Source: Bacteriovoracaceae bacterium
GTDB lineage: Bacteria > Bdellovibrionota > UBA1018
Assembly (NCBI GenBank): GCA_947463705.1
Contig: CANHSO010000003.1
Location: forward strand, 1-43,241
Length of the DNA: 43,241 nucleotides
Direction of reading: 5' to 3'
Shown here in pieces: positions 17,134 through 26,192 of the stretch. A program made the translations under genes and the position numbers. The notes under the pieces were generated by a model, which was not told where the DNA came from, did no database searches, and saw only the letters and a program-made list of their open reading frames with translations. Numbering within the stretch: position 1 is the stretch's first letter; every line of letters begins with the position of its first letter.

Positions 17134-17169
17134 ATGGGGAGGTAGGTTAAAAGCCACCTCCCCATTTTA
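17134..17169 (+). terminator. Rho-independent terminator after flagellin 1
   Basis: ATGGGGAGGT...CCACCTCCCCAT stem followed by TTTT. Confidence 0.85.
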
Positions 17170-17223
17170 GTTTAAAAAATCATTTAAAATTAGATAGTTA
17201 GAAAGCAGACTCGGTGGAATCGT

Positions 17224-17450
17224 TAATACTTGTTAAAATAACTCAAGTATTATGTGATTACACCGATCAGAATAGTGTCAGCTGAGGGATGGGCCCTCAG
17301 AGGACAAAACTGATGAACGTCTGCCGACTGTACATTGCTGTTGCACAAGGCGGGAACTCGTAGTTGCAAGCCTGGTTTGTTGTCCAGGTTAAGTAGATTT
17401 GAATCGAGCTAAGCGGGCTGGTCTCGTCTTAATCGCGCTAATCTACCTCC
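17224..17450 (+). other. Structured intergenic region between the two flagellins (candidate ncRNA or long 5' leader)
   Basis: Successive perfect inverted repeats: TAATACTTG/CAAGTATTA (17224-17252), TGTC-AG-CTGAGGG/CCCTCAG-AG-GACA (17276-17306), CCTGG/CCAGG (17371-17388), GTAGATT/AATCTAC (17393-17446). Confidence 0.35.
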
Positions 17451-17581
17451 AGTAGTTTTGCTTCAACACTCAGACGTTTTCCAATTGAACTCGGCCAGTG
17501 CCGTCATATTTCGGTGGCACTGAACCCAATGCGTTTTTTCTTAAAGGGAGAAAATACGCCTTTCAAGTTAGGAGAATTGTT

Positions 17582-18415
17582 ATGGGCTTGAGAATTGCGA
17601 CCAATATTTCTTCAATGACTGCTAATCGGATTTTGTCTCATTCTTCTGAAGATCAAAATAAAGCATATCAGCGCTTAGCTTCGGGACAGCGGATCACCCA
17701 AGCAGGGGATGATGCTGCTGGGTTATCGATCTCTGAAAATTTACGTGCTCAAATTCGCTCGATGAGCCAGGCTGAGCGAAACGCCAACGATGGAATTTCC
17801 TTTGCTCAAGTCGCTGAGGGCGGCTTGACTGAAATTAATAACATCGCCATCCGTTTGCGTGAACTCGCAATCCAGGCCGGTTCCGACACGATCGGCGATC
17901 GTGAACGGGGCTTCATTCATCAAGAGGTGAAGAGTCTCGTTCAAGAAGTTGATCGTATCGCCAATGTGACAAATTTTAACGGTACCAGCCTCCTCAATGG
18001 CCAGGCTCCCAAGGGGCAGCTTGAGTTCCAAGTCGGGATTCGAAATGACAGCTCTGATCGAATTGTATTCGATGCCAATTCGATCGACGTACGAGCAGAT
18101 CGGTTAGGGATTGACGGCCTCGATTACACGAGTGTGGACGGTGCCCGCAACGCCCTGGAAAAAGTAGATAGTGCTGCTTCTCAAATTCTCTCGAGTCGAG
18201 CTTCGCTCGGTGCGATTCAGAACAAGTTGCAATCGACCGTGAGGAACCTCGGGGTTTCCAAAGAGAATTTGACCATCGCACGGTCACGAATTGCAGATAC
18301 GGATATTGCGGCAGATACGTCCGAGTTGGTTCGTGGAAATATTCTGCAAAGTGCAGGGATTTCGGTCTTGGCTCAGGCGAATTCTTCGCCCACCCAAGCT
18401 CTTAAACTTCTGTAA
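17582..18415 (+). CDS. Flagellin 2
   Basis: MGLRIATNISSMTANRILSHSSEDQNKAYQRLASGQRITQAGDDAAGLSISENLRAQ; C-terminal flagellin motif; GTTAGGAG SD. Track start 17498 is upstream of the real ATG. Confidence 0.96.
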   Translation: MGLRIATNISSMTANRILSHSSEDQNKAYQRLASGQRITQAGDDAAGLSISENLRAQIRSMSQAERNANDGISFAQVAEGGLTEINNIAIRLRELAIQAGSDTIGDRERGFIHQEVKSLVQEVDRIANVTNFNGTSLLNGQAPKGQLEFQVGIRNDSSDRIVFDANSIDVRADRLGIDGLDYTSVDGARNALEKVDSAASQILSSRASLGAIQNKLQSTVRNLGVSKENLTIARSRIADTDIAADTSELVRGNILQSAGISVLAQANSSPTQALKLL

Positions 18416-18474
18416 TTTTAGGTTCAGTTTGCGCCCACATCTCTCAGGCATAGGGTCTGAGAGTTCTTAAGCCT

Positions 18475-18509
18475 CCCCTAGGGGTGCCGAGCCCCTGGGG
18501 GTTTTTTTG
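18475..18509 (+). terminator. Rho-independent terminator after flagellin 2
   Basis: CCCCTAGGGG-tgccgag-CCCCTGGGGG followed by TTTTTTT. Confidence 0.85.
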
Positions 18510-18582
18510 TCTGAGTGATTTAAGTTTACCCCGGGTTTCACCGAAGGATGGATGAGGGACGAGAAGGACCTGGGAGGTTAAA

Positions 18583-18978
18583 ATGAAGATTCAATCTTTA
18601 ACTGGTAATTGGGGATATTACGGAGTCGTCAGGGACAAGCAGGACGGCGGTTCAGGGAATCAACAAAGATCACCGGACGGCCAAGACCGCCAATCTAAAG
18701 ATCATAAAGACGAGTATTCTAATTCAAACTTCGAGGAACAGGCACCCAGCAAAGAGAAAATGGACGAAGCCATTAAGGCGTTTGGTCGGGATACTCAGGC
18801 CCAAGAAAGTGGAATCAGCGCATCGGTCGAGGGAAGTGGTCCAGGGCTCAAGGTGGTTCTTAAGGATGGAGCAGGTAAAGTTGTCAGACAACTCACCGGG
18901 TATGAGTTTATTCAACTCCGCAGTTCGACCCCCACAGAAGGGAATTCCTGCGGGAAAATCCTTGATCGCAAGCTCTAG
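18583..18978 (+). CDS. FlaG-like flagellar protein
   Basis: Located directly after the flagellins; C-terminal ISASVEGSGPGLKVVLKDGAGKVVRQLTGYEFIQLR resembles the FlaG core (V.V.D..G.V.RQ.P.E). Confidence 0.55.
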   Translation: MKIQSLTGNWGYYGVVRDKQDGGSGNQQRSPDGQDRQSKDHKDEYSNSNFEEQAPSKEKMDEAIKAFGRDTQAQESGISASVEGSGPGLKVVLKDGAGKVVRQLTGYEFIQLRSSTPTEGNSCGKILDRKL

Positions 18979-18999
18979 AATCGTTAATTCTTAGAGGCC

Positions 19000-19764
19000 A
19001 TGAGTGTTTATATTGTCTCTGACCTACACATTTGGGGACCCGAAGATCCCCTCTATCTGTCTTTGCTGGATCTAATCTGCGGACGTGCCCAGTCGGGTGA
19101 TACCTTAGTCCTAGCTGGAGACGTGTTTGATCTATTTGTCGGCAATAAAGCCGTCTTTGTAGACCGTTACCACAAGTTTTTTAATGCCCTGAGGCAGGCA
19201 GGCCAACGAGGGGTTCAAGTTCACTATATTGAAGGGAATCATGATTTCTTATTGAAGCGAACCTTGGGTCGAATGGCGGGGGTAGCGCTCCATTCCGAGG
19301 AGGTTTCGTTTGAAATTCAAGGCAAGCGCTTCTTGGTTGCTCATGGAGATCTGGCCGATCAGCGAGATTACAGCTATCGATTTTTAAGGGCTTTTTTCCG
19401 AAGCCTGCCAGTTCGATTTTTGTTTTGGCTTGCCCCAGGTCCATGGTTGGAGAGTTTTGGTAAATGGAGTGGGAAAAAGAGTCGTAAGAAAAATAATTTG
19501 TTAGTTTCTCAGCTCCCCCTCGAACGACGCGAGAACTTACGAAAAATCTACCGCAGCTACGCCGCTGAGCGTTTAGCTCAGGGCTATGATTTTATGGTGA
19601 TGGGTCATTGCCACGATCTGGATGAGATGAGTTTTAAGATTGGTGGTCGACTCGGTCAATATGTGAACGTCGGTTTTCCTCGTGTTCATGGGTCTTATCT
19701 TTCCTGGCAGCCGGGTGAGGATCAAATTCATCGAGAGACTCTGCCGAGTCGTATTTTTGATTAA
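19000..19764 (+). CDS. lpxH: UDP-2,3-diacylglucosamine diphosphatase-like metallophosphoesterase
   Basis: SDLHIWG, LAGDVFDLFVG, IEGNHDFLL, VAHGDLAD, MGHCHDLD metallophosphoesterase motifs in LpxH order. Confidence 0.75.
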   Translation: MSVYIVSDLHIWGPEDPLYLSLLDLICGRAQSGDTLVLAGDVFDLFVGNKAVFVDRYHKFFNALRQAGQRGVQVHYIEGNHDFLLKRTLGRMAGVALHSEEVSFEIQGKRFLVAHGDLADQRDYSYRFLRAFFRSLPVRFLFWLAPGPWLESFGKWSGKKSRKKNNLLVSQLPLERRENLRKIYRSYAAERLAQGYDFMVMGHCHDLDEMSFKIGGRLGQYVNVGFPRVHGSYLSWQPGEDQIHRETLPSRIFD

Positions 19765-19766
19765 GT

Positions 19767-20837
19767 TCAGCGCAGAAAATCAAAGCAGAGTTGGACGGGG
19801 TGGTCAGGTGTGACCAGTCCTGAGACCGAAATTCCGATGAGTCGAATGGGGCGTGTCCCCACATCCGTGTCTCTGAAAAGTAGTTCTGCTGCCGTTTGCG
19901 CAATTGTAAAACTCTCGTCAGAGGGTTGAGTGAGGCTTTGACTGCGGCTGATTTGTTTGAAGTCTGAATATTTAATTTTGAGACAGATCGTGGTCGCCTG
20001 TCGTTGAATTTTTTTCAAATCAGTAGAAAGTTCATTTGCCTGAGACTCAATGTAGTTGAGGAGAGTCTGAGCGTTGAGGATGTCTTTATCGAAGGTGGTT
20101 TCGCTCCCTCGGCTCTTGGGTTCTGAATGAGCTTCAACAGAACGAGGATCCCGTCCAAAGGCAAGTTCGTAAAGAAATGAACCAAAAGATCCCATTTCTT
20201 TTTCAAGCTGGGTGCTATCGAGTCTTCGAATGTCGGAGGCGGTTTGAATTCCTAGGGCATGGAGCTTTTTTGCGGTAGCAGGGCCGACCCCCCAGAATTT
20301 CTCAACAGGGAGGTGTTCGATCCAACTCATCACTTTTTCAGGGGGGATCACCACTAAGCCGTCTGGTTTTTTATGGTCGCTTGCAAGTTTAGCGATGAAC
20401 TTATTGGGACCGACACCAGCAGATGCAGTCATGCGCAGTTCCTGCTGGATCTGCTCTTTGATCCAGCGTGCAATGTTGCTTGCAATGGGTTCATTAAAAA
20501 GATTTTCAGTCACATCTAGATAGGCCTCATCCAGTGCGAGGGGTTCGACCGTGGCGGTGACTTGTTTGAAAATTGCATGAATTTGACGACTTGCCGTGAT
20601 GTACTTGTCAAAATTGGGCGAAATAAAAATTGCCTGAGGACAGAGCCTGTAAGCCTGTGAGCAGGGCATGGCAGAGCGAATTCCGAAGCGACGTGCTTCG
20701 TAGGACGCTGAACAAACTACGGAACGACTTTTTGGATCACCTCCCACTACTACTGGTCGTGATTTTAACTCTGGAGAGTCCCGCTGCTCGACGGATGCGT
20801 AGAATGCATCCATATCGATATGAATGATCTTTCTCAA
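19767..20837 (-). CDS. dinB: DNA polymerase IV (Y-family)
   Basis: IHIDMDAFYASVEQRDSPELKSRPVVVGG..., LALDEAYLDVT, GVGPATAKKLHALGI. Confidence 0.96.
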   Translation of the reverse strand: MRKIIHIDMDAFYASVEQRDSPELKSRPVVVGGDPKSRSVVCSASYEARRFGIRSAMPCSQAYRLCPQAIFISPNFDKYITASRQIHAIFKQVTATVEPLALDEAYLDVTENLFNEPIASNIARWIKEQIQQELRMTASAGVGPNKFIAKLASDHKKPDGLVVIPPEKVMSWIEHLPVEKFWGVGPATAKKLHALGIQTASDIRRLDSTQLEKEMGSFGSFLYELAFGRDPRSVEAHSEPKSRGSETTFDKDILNAQTLLNYIESQANELSTDLKKIQRQATTICLKIKYSDFKQISRSQSLTQPSDESFTIAQTAAELLFRDTDVGTRPIRLIGISVSGLVTPDHPVQLCFDFLR

Positions 20838-20840
20838 ATT

Positions 20841-22517
20841 TTATGTCCCCGCTAACTCAAGAAGCTCCGAGGCGTTCGCCAGGCTTTTACGGGTGAGGAC
20901 CGGTCCTCCGAGCATACGGGCGATTTCTTCCTGCCGCTCTTTGATTGAGAGCTCAAGGATCTGAGTTGTGGTTCGGTCTTTTTGAGATCCTTTGCGGACC
21001 ACAAGATGGTGATCAGCAAAGGAGGCGACCTGAGGAAGGTGAGTGATACAGATCACTTGGTTATATTCAGCAACGGATTTGAGTTTTTTACCGACTTGAA
21101 ATGCAGTTTGCCCACCGATGCCTGCATCAATCTCATCAAATAAATACACGCCAATCCCACCCCGGTCAGCGATCACGCGACGAATTGAAAGCATCAGTCG
21201 AGAGAGTTCACCGCCAGAAGCAATTTTACCAATCGGTCTCGAGGGCTCTCCTCGGTTTGTCTGAACAAGAAATTGAATTTGGTCTCCACCCGTGGCATTC
21301 CAGTCATCGGTGTCTTGCTTGGTGGCAATATCGACGACAAATTGGGCATCGCCCATTTTTAAATCCTTTAGTTCTCGAGTGACTGAGGTAGAGAGTCGAT
21401 TTGAAATCTTTTTACGAGACGCAGAGAGTTTTTGTCCCGATTGGATCATGAGCTCTCGTGATTCTCTGAGTTGTTGAGCCACCGCCTGGAGCTGATCTCC
21501 GACTTGATCGAGATTTTGATATTCTTCCTGAAACTGTTCGAGCTTTTCTAGGATTTCCTTGATCTGGGGGCCGTACTTTCGTTTGAGGTCAGCAATCAGG
21601 GAGAGTCGATCTTGGATCGTTTGCAGACGCTCAGAGTCGAGTTCAATCGAGTTGAGATAACGACCCAAGTAGAGACTTGCTTCCTCGACTTCGGCTAAAG
21701 CTCTTAAGAGAGTCTCAGAAAGTGTCTGGCTGGAAGGGTCGAGGTGAGTGAGGGTTTTAGCTTTTTGCAGGGCGGCTCGGAGGCTATTTTGCGTGCCTTG
21801 GTCTTCGGACTCTAAAATTTGAACGATGCTTTCTCCTGTTTGCGCCCGAACCTCCGCCGATTGGAGGAGTTGTTTTTCACGGTGCAGGGCCTCATCTTCA
21901 TTCATGCTCAGGGCAGCCTGAGTGATCTCATCGATTTGATATCGCAGAAATGCGGCTCGACTCGTGCGCTCCTCACTCGCTCGTTCGAGTTGGGACTTTT
22001 CTTGATTGAGGGATCGGACCTGGTTGAACTGAGAAGCGAACTTTTTAGTTTGTTCTGTCAGCGCTCCGTACTGATCGAGGAGGCTAAGTTGGGTCTGGTT
22101 CTTGAGAAGAGATTGATGTTCATTTTGTCCACAGAGGTCGATGAGTCCTTCGCAAAGATTTTGGAGCGTACTCAGCGTGGCTAATTCACCGTTGATGGAA
22201 ATTCGGTGTCTGCCGGCTCGATGCACTGTCCTCTTGACCAATAACTCGCTGCCCTGCGATTCAAAACCTGCTTGGTTCAAGCGAGAACTCATCCAGGGAA
22301 TATCGGAGATTCGAAAGAAACCTTCGACGACGGCCTCGTTCGCTCCCGCACGGATCAATTCAATACTGGCACGACTTCCGAGAAGGAGAGAGATGGCTTC
22401 GATAATAATGGATTTCCCAGCTCCGGTTTCGCCGGAAAGAATATTGAGACCAGGTGTAAACTGGATCTCTGCAGAGTCAATAATAGCAATATTCTTGATT
22501 TTGAGAATCTCAAGCAT
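20841..22517 (-). CDS. recN: DNA repair protein RecN
   Basis: MLEILKIKNIAIIDSAEIQFTPGLNILSGETGAGKSIIIEAI..., ASGGELSRLMLSIRRV, YLFDEIDAGIGGQTA. Confidence 0.97.
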   Translation of the reverse strand: MLEILKIKNIAIIDSAEIQFTPGLNILSGETGAGKSIIIEAISLLLGSRASIELIRAGANEAVVEGFFRISDIPWMSSRLNQAGFESQGSELLVKRTVHRAGRHRISINGELATLSTLQNLCEGLIDLCGQNEHQSLLKNQTQLSLLDQYGALTEQTKKFASQFNQVRSLNQEKSQLERASEERTSRAAFLRYQIDEITQAALSMNEDEALHREKQLLQSAEVRAQTGESIVQILESEDQGTQNSLRAALQKAKTLTHLDPSSQTLSETLLRALAEVEEASLYLGRYLNSIELDSERLQTIQDRLSLIADLKRKYGPQIKEILEKLEQFQEEYQNLDQVGDQLQAVAQQLRESRELMIQSGQKLSASRKKISNRLSTSVTRELKDLKMGDAQFVVDIATKQDTDDWNATGGDQIQFLVQTNRGEPSRPIGKIASGGELSRLMLSIRRVIADRGGIGVYLFDEIDAGIGGQTAFQVGKKLKSVAEYNQVICITHLPQVASFADHHLVVRKGSQKDRTTTQILELSIKERQEEIARMLGGPVLTRKSLANASELLELAGT

Positions 22518-23438
22518 TTAGTCCCGAACTCCAAACTTAAGCTTCTCCCTGAGTAGGCCAAAGAAGTCGCGGTCGGGCGATGCAATGAGCTTGAGGGAGT
22601 GTTTTTTAAATTTGCGTAAGGTTACGACGTCATCTTCCTTCATGTCAACCACATCTTGGCCATCGAGTGTCAGAAGGACGTGGCCAGGGCGGTCACTGAG
22701 GCGAATACGGATTTCGGACTGGTCTGAGATGACTAGGGGGCGGAGAGTGAGGCTGTGCGGGCAAATTGGAGCAATCACGAGAGCCGGAACGGACGGCTCA
22801 ACCAGGGGGCCACCCGCTGCGAGAGCATAGGCGGTCGATCCGGTCGTGGTGCTCACGATCATTCCGTCAGCTCGGACGTGATTGACCCAGTGGGTGTCTA
22901 CCCACATTTCCATTCCGATAATTCGTGCAATGGCTCCCTTGGAGATGACTGCGTCATTGACTACGAGCCCTTGATAAAGGGTTCGATTTTTCCGATTCAG
23001 GGTCACCTCGAGTAGATCTCGCTCATGGATGATCGGTGGAACGCCATTGAGGACTGCCTTGAGGGCGCCTAGCGCCTCGGTACGTCTGAACTCGGTGAGA
23101 AACCCGAGTTGCCCCATGTTAATTCCCATCACCGGAATACTTCGCTTTTTCATGAGTCGTGCGATGCTGAGGTAGGTCCCATCACCCCCGAGTACGACAA
23201 TCAGATCGCACTCGGTGTGGAGTTCAGGCTTGGTCACGATTTTGATGAGCCTTTTTTTGTTCCCTAGATTTTTAATGATGTCTTTAGCAAGTTGAGTGCT
23301 CTCATCGGCAAAACATGTTTGGATATTTTGTTCCAAAAGTGATGCCGTAATTTCAGCTGCGAGGAGCGAAGCCTCGGGTTGGTGATGTTTAATCACAAGT
23401 CCGAGCTTCCTAATTTTCAACGCTTCGCTTTTTTTCAT
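22518..23438 (-). CDS. nadK: NAD kinase
   Basis: VVLGGDGTYLSIAR, GINMGQLGFLTEF, TTTGSTAYALAAGGP. Start may be 23438 (MKKSEALK) or 23459. Confidence 0.93.
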   Translation of the reverse strand: MKKSEALKIRKLGLVIKHHQPEASLLAAEITASLLEQNIQTCFADESTQLAKDIIKNLGNKKRLIKIVTKPELHTECDLIVVLGGDGTYLSIARLMKKRSIPVMGINMGQLGFLTEFRRTEALGALKAVLNGVPPIIHERDLLEVTLNRKNRTLYQGLVVNDAVISKGAIARIIGMEMWVDTHWVNHVRADGMIVSTTTGSTAYALAAGGPLVEPSVPALVIAPICPHSLTLRPLVISDQSEIRIRLSDRPGHVLLTLDGQDVVDMKEDDVVTLRKFKKHSLKLIASPDRDFFGLLREKLKFGVRD

Positions 23439-23492
23439 GTGAGGATCCCCCGAGGCCACTTTAACGAACTTCGGATGAAAAGAAAGAGGGAT

Positions 23493-24086
23493 TTATGAAT
23501 CGCGTGAACGGATCAACGAGGGAAGGCCTGTATTTCGCCAGTTTCTTAGATTTTCTTGCAGGTCCTCGCTGATGAGTTGCGCTAGCGCGATGGTATTGCG
23601 CTGCTCATGAGCCTGTAAGACCTCACGGAGGATCGAGAGGAGATTCGACTCGAGAAGTTGGATGCTGTTAAAAAGTCCAAGTTTGAGAACCCTTTTCACC
23701 CCCGAGACTGCTTCGGTGAATGTGGTGATCCCTTCTAGAAGACGGTTAAAGTGGACCATGAAGTCAGTCTTTGAAACATTTTGAGCTGCCGTAGTTGCTA
23801 AGTTTTCCAGGGCTTTCGAAAATTCAATCAGGTCATACAGAGTCTCATCTGCGACCTCTTTCGGGTGAGTCGTGAAAATTTCAATCAGCTCAAAGTGAGA
23901 TACCGGTGTTGTACCCAAAGCCTGATCTTCTGTGTTTGGAATTTCGTTACCATCAATTCGAATTGAAGAAATCAATGCCGAGTTAGGATCGATCTGTCGC
24001 TTCAGATAGGTCAGCATTTCATGAAACTGACTTTCGGGTGATAAGGGAAAATTTATGGGATTGCCGTTCAATAAGAGCTGGTTCAT
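23493..24086 (-). CDS. Hypothetical protein with possible beta-grasp-like N-terminus and helical C-terminus, in flagellar run
   Basis: 197 aa; MNQLLLNGNPINFPLSPESQFHEMLTYLKRQ..., helical remainder; ATGA overlap with upstream GT9 gene. Confidence 0.7.
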   Translation of the reverse strand: MNQLLLNGNPINFPLSPESQFHEMLTYLKRQIDPNSALISSIRIDGNEIPNTEDQALGTTPVSHFELIEIFTTHPKEVADETLYDLIEFSKALENLATTAAQNVSKTDFMVHFNRLLEGITTFTEAVSGVKRVLKLGLFNSIQLLESNLLSILREVLQAHEQRNTIALAQLISEDLQENLRNWRNTGLPSLIRSRDS

Positions 24087-25996
24087 AGATTAAGTTCCTT
24101 TTCGGTTGAAATACTTGGAGTTTCAACCAAGTTGAGGTGAGAAGAGCGAAGGGCGACAGGACGGACAAGCGCCAGTGTATGCTTGACCCAAGCCGAGTAA
24201 ATAGAGACTCCGTCACGCAAAACTTTGTAACAAACGGCCGTCTCCTTGCCCATGTCACCGAGGTGAGTACCTTTGAGGTGATGCATTTGAACTGCTAACA
24301 TTTTTGAGAAGGCTCCTAGGGCCGAGTGAGTCTGAGCAAGACGATCCACGAGTCCCTGAAGTTCTAGAAGTTTTTTTCCTAGATCTTGAAGTTCTTCTCT
24401 CTCGTGGACGCTCATCAGATGGGGAGTTTTTAGAGTTGCTCCTCGATGCCCGAGCGTGTTTCCGATCAGAATTGCCTGAGAGCAGACTTTTGAGAGGACT
24501 TCCGTCGACTCTTCGAGTTCTCGGAGGTGCTTGACCAATGAAGGGCTGATCATTTCTCGCGAGACTTCTTGACCTATAGACGGCACCCAGCCACAATACC
24601 AAGATCTTGCAACGTGGCCCATCACCATAGCGCTCCAGTCGGTAACGCGAATGGATTTCTGTAGGATCGACTCGTAAACGACTCCACCACCTTCTTGCAC
24701 GGGACGAATTTTCGATCGATACACCAAAACGGAATCCACCCGGGCTTGCAATCCTAGTTGTAAAAAGTGGGATTCGAGTGAGGTCTGGCGGCGATGTGAC
24801 CACTCATAAGCGGCGTATGACCAAACAGCGTAGGCAACCTCAGGTGTCAGGTCAGTCTGACAGCTATGATTTTCGTTCGCTCCATGGTTCAGGCATCCTT
24901 CGCAATTTGATCCTGAAGAGACAATGTAGTGGCCGTTTCCGTAGGGACCAGTTTCCGTAAATCGCACAGGGCCGACGGAGAGGTTGAGCACTCGAGTGCC
25001 GAGAAGGCTGGCGAGGTGGATGGCTGCGGTGTCTCCAGCGATCAGCCATTGACTTCGACTCACCAGTGAAGCCCACAGATCAAAGCTGGTTTCTCCGACA
25101 AAAGAGATGATGCCATTTCTGATTCGATTTGGATTTGAAGAAACTTCTGAGTCTGATTCGACGAGACGATTGAGTTCCTCTTTAAATTTTTGCTCCCGCT
25201 CAAGATCCTCTTTTCCTCCCAATAGAAAAATGCCACAGTCCTGGTTTCCTTTGAGAAGTGAAAGCGCAAAGCGAGCCCAATTTTTTGGATCCCAGGTCTT
25301 GTCTGGTCTGCCTGCTCCGAGTTGAATCGAAACCCACTTTCTTTTGGAGTCTCCGGCGAGTTGTGCGACTTCTCTTTCCGTAAGAGTGAGGGAAAAGAAA
25401 GTTTTGGACGTAACAGGTGCATTTCCTTCGGGCATCGGATCGCCCACATGGATCTGAAGTGCAGTGAGGAGCTGAGTGGTCAGTACATCAGTGAGGTGAA
25501 TATTTTGAGGGATATTCCCCTGGATGATTGCTTGCACGTACTGGCTCCATCCGTCTGCACCAGCAAATGAACCATCAGGACGCCGAGTGTAGCCGAGCTT
25601 AATTCGAGCAGGGAGGAGTCCTGTAAGAAAGCTGCTTGCGTCCGAGAAGGACCAATTCATGATGAGATCCCAGGGCTGATCAGCGATGGGGCGAAGCCAC
25701 TGAGCAAGTTCAACAAGTGATTGGGCCTCTGTTTTAATTCCTGAAAAAACAGGTCCGAGAAGCGCATCCGTTGGAAGGGTGATTACATTTTCGATCCAAG
25801 GAACGCGGTTCGCCGCAGATGCAAAGTTTTCTCGGGCAAGAAAGTGAATCTCTAAGTTGGGGTATAATTGCTTAGCGGCTCGGAGAGCCATTAAACTTTG
25901 GAGCGTATCACCCAATCGAGCCATCTGAATGACTAGGCATCGGATTGATTTTTTCGAATTAGGCTGGGTTTCGATAGACTGCTGTGATGCTTTCAT
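24083..25996 (-). CDS. GT9 (heptosyltransferase-like) glycosyltransferase with about 230-aa helical C-terminal extension
   Basis: MARLGDTLQSLMALRAAKQLYPNLEIHFLAREN..., VSIQLGAGRPDKTWDPKNWARFA, GDTAAIHLASLLGTRVLNLSVGP, Cys cluster CEGCLNHGANENHSC; further extension to 637 aa. Confidence 0.82.
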   Translation of the reverse strand: MKASQQSIETQPNSKKSIRCLVIQMARLGDTLQSLMALRAAKQLYPNLEIHFLARENFASAANRVPWIENVITLPTDALLGPVFSGIKTEAQSLVELAQWLRPIADQPWDLIMNWSFSDASSFLTGLLPARIKLGYTRRPDGSFAGADGWSQYVQAIIQGNIPQNIHLTDVLTTQLLTALQIHVGDPMPEGNAPVTSKTFFSLTLTEREVAQLAGDSKRKWVSIQLGAGRPDKTWDPKNWARFALSLLKGNQDCGIFLLGGKEDLEREQKFKEELNRLVESDSEVSSNPNRIRNGIISFVGETSFDLWASLVSRSQWLIAGDTAAIHLASLLGTRVLNLSVGPVRFTETGPYGNGHYIVSSGSNCEGCLNHGANENHSCQTDLTPEVAYAVWSYAAYEWSHRRQTSLESHFLQLGLQARVDSVLVYRSKIRPVQEGGGVVYESILQKSIRVTDWSAMVMGHVARSWYCGWVPSIGQEVSREMISPSLVKHLRELEESTEVLSKVCSQAILIGNTLGHRGATLKTPHLMSVHEREELQDLGKKLLELQGLVDRLAQTHSALGAFSKMLAVQMHHLKGTHLGDMGKETAVCYKVLRDGVSIYSAWVKHTLALVRPVALRSSHLNLVETPSISTEKELNL

Positions 25997-26148
25997 ACAC
26001 GCTCCAAAAGCGCTTCTTGAGAGGTTTGTACGATTTGCTCAGCTATGAGCGCTTTGAGCAGACCCACAAGGAGTTGCTCAACATCTTTTTCTTGCCCTTG
26101 TGGGTCTTCAATTACTTCGCCCATGAGTAGGTTAGTGTCTGTGCTCAT
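25993..26148 (-). CDS. 51-aa small protein (missed by ORF track)
   Basis: GGAGGACGG-ATG start; MSTDTNLLMGEVIEDPQGQEKDVEQLLVGLLKALIAEQIVQTSQEALLERV*; stop overlaps GT9 start as ATGA. Confidence 0.6.
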   Translation of the reverse strand: MSTDTNLLMGEVIEDPQGQEKDVEQLLVGLLKALIAEQIVQTSQEALLERV

Positions 26149-26192
26149 CCGTCCTCCATGACAGAAATCAGTTACGCGCGGTTCAGGTTCAT

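Noticed and set aside
17313-17363. 16-codon ORF MNVCRLYIAVAQGGNS as an attenuator leader peptide
   Set aside because: No SD, no run of regulatory codons; too little evidence.
24255-24803. 182-aa minus-strand ORF inside the GT9 gene
   Set aside because: Alternate frame of a well-supported CDS; Arg/Ser-rich composition typical of out-of-frame translation.
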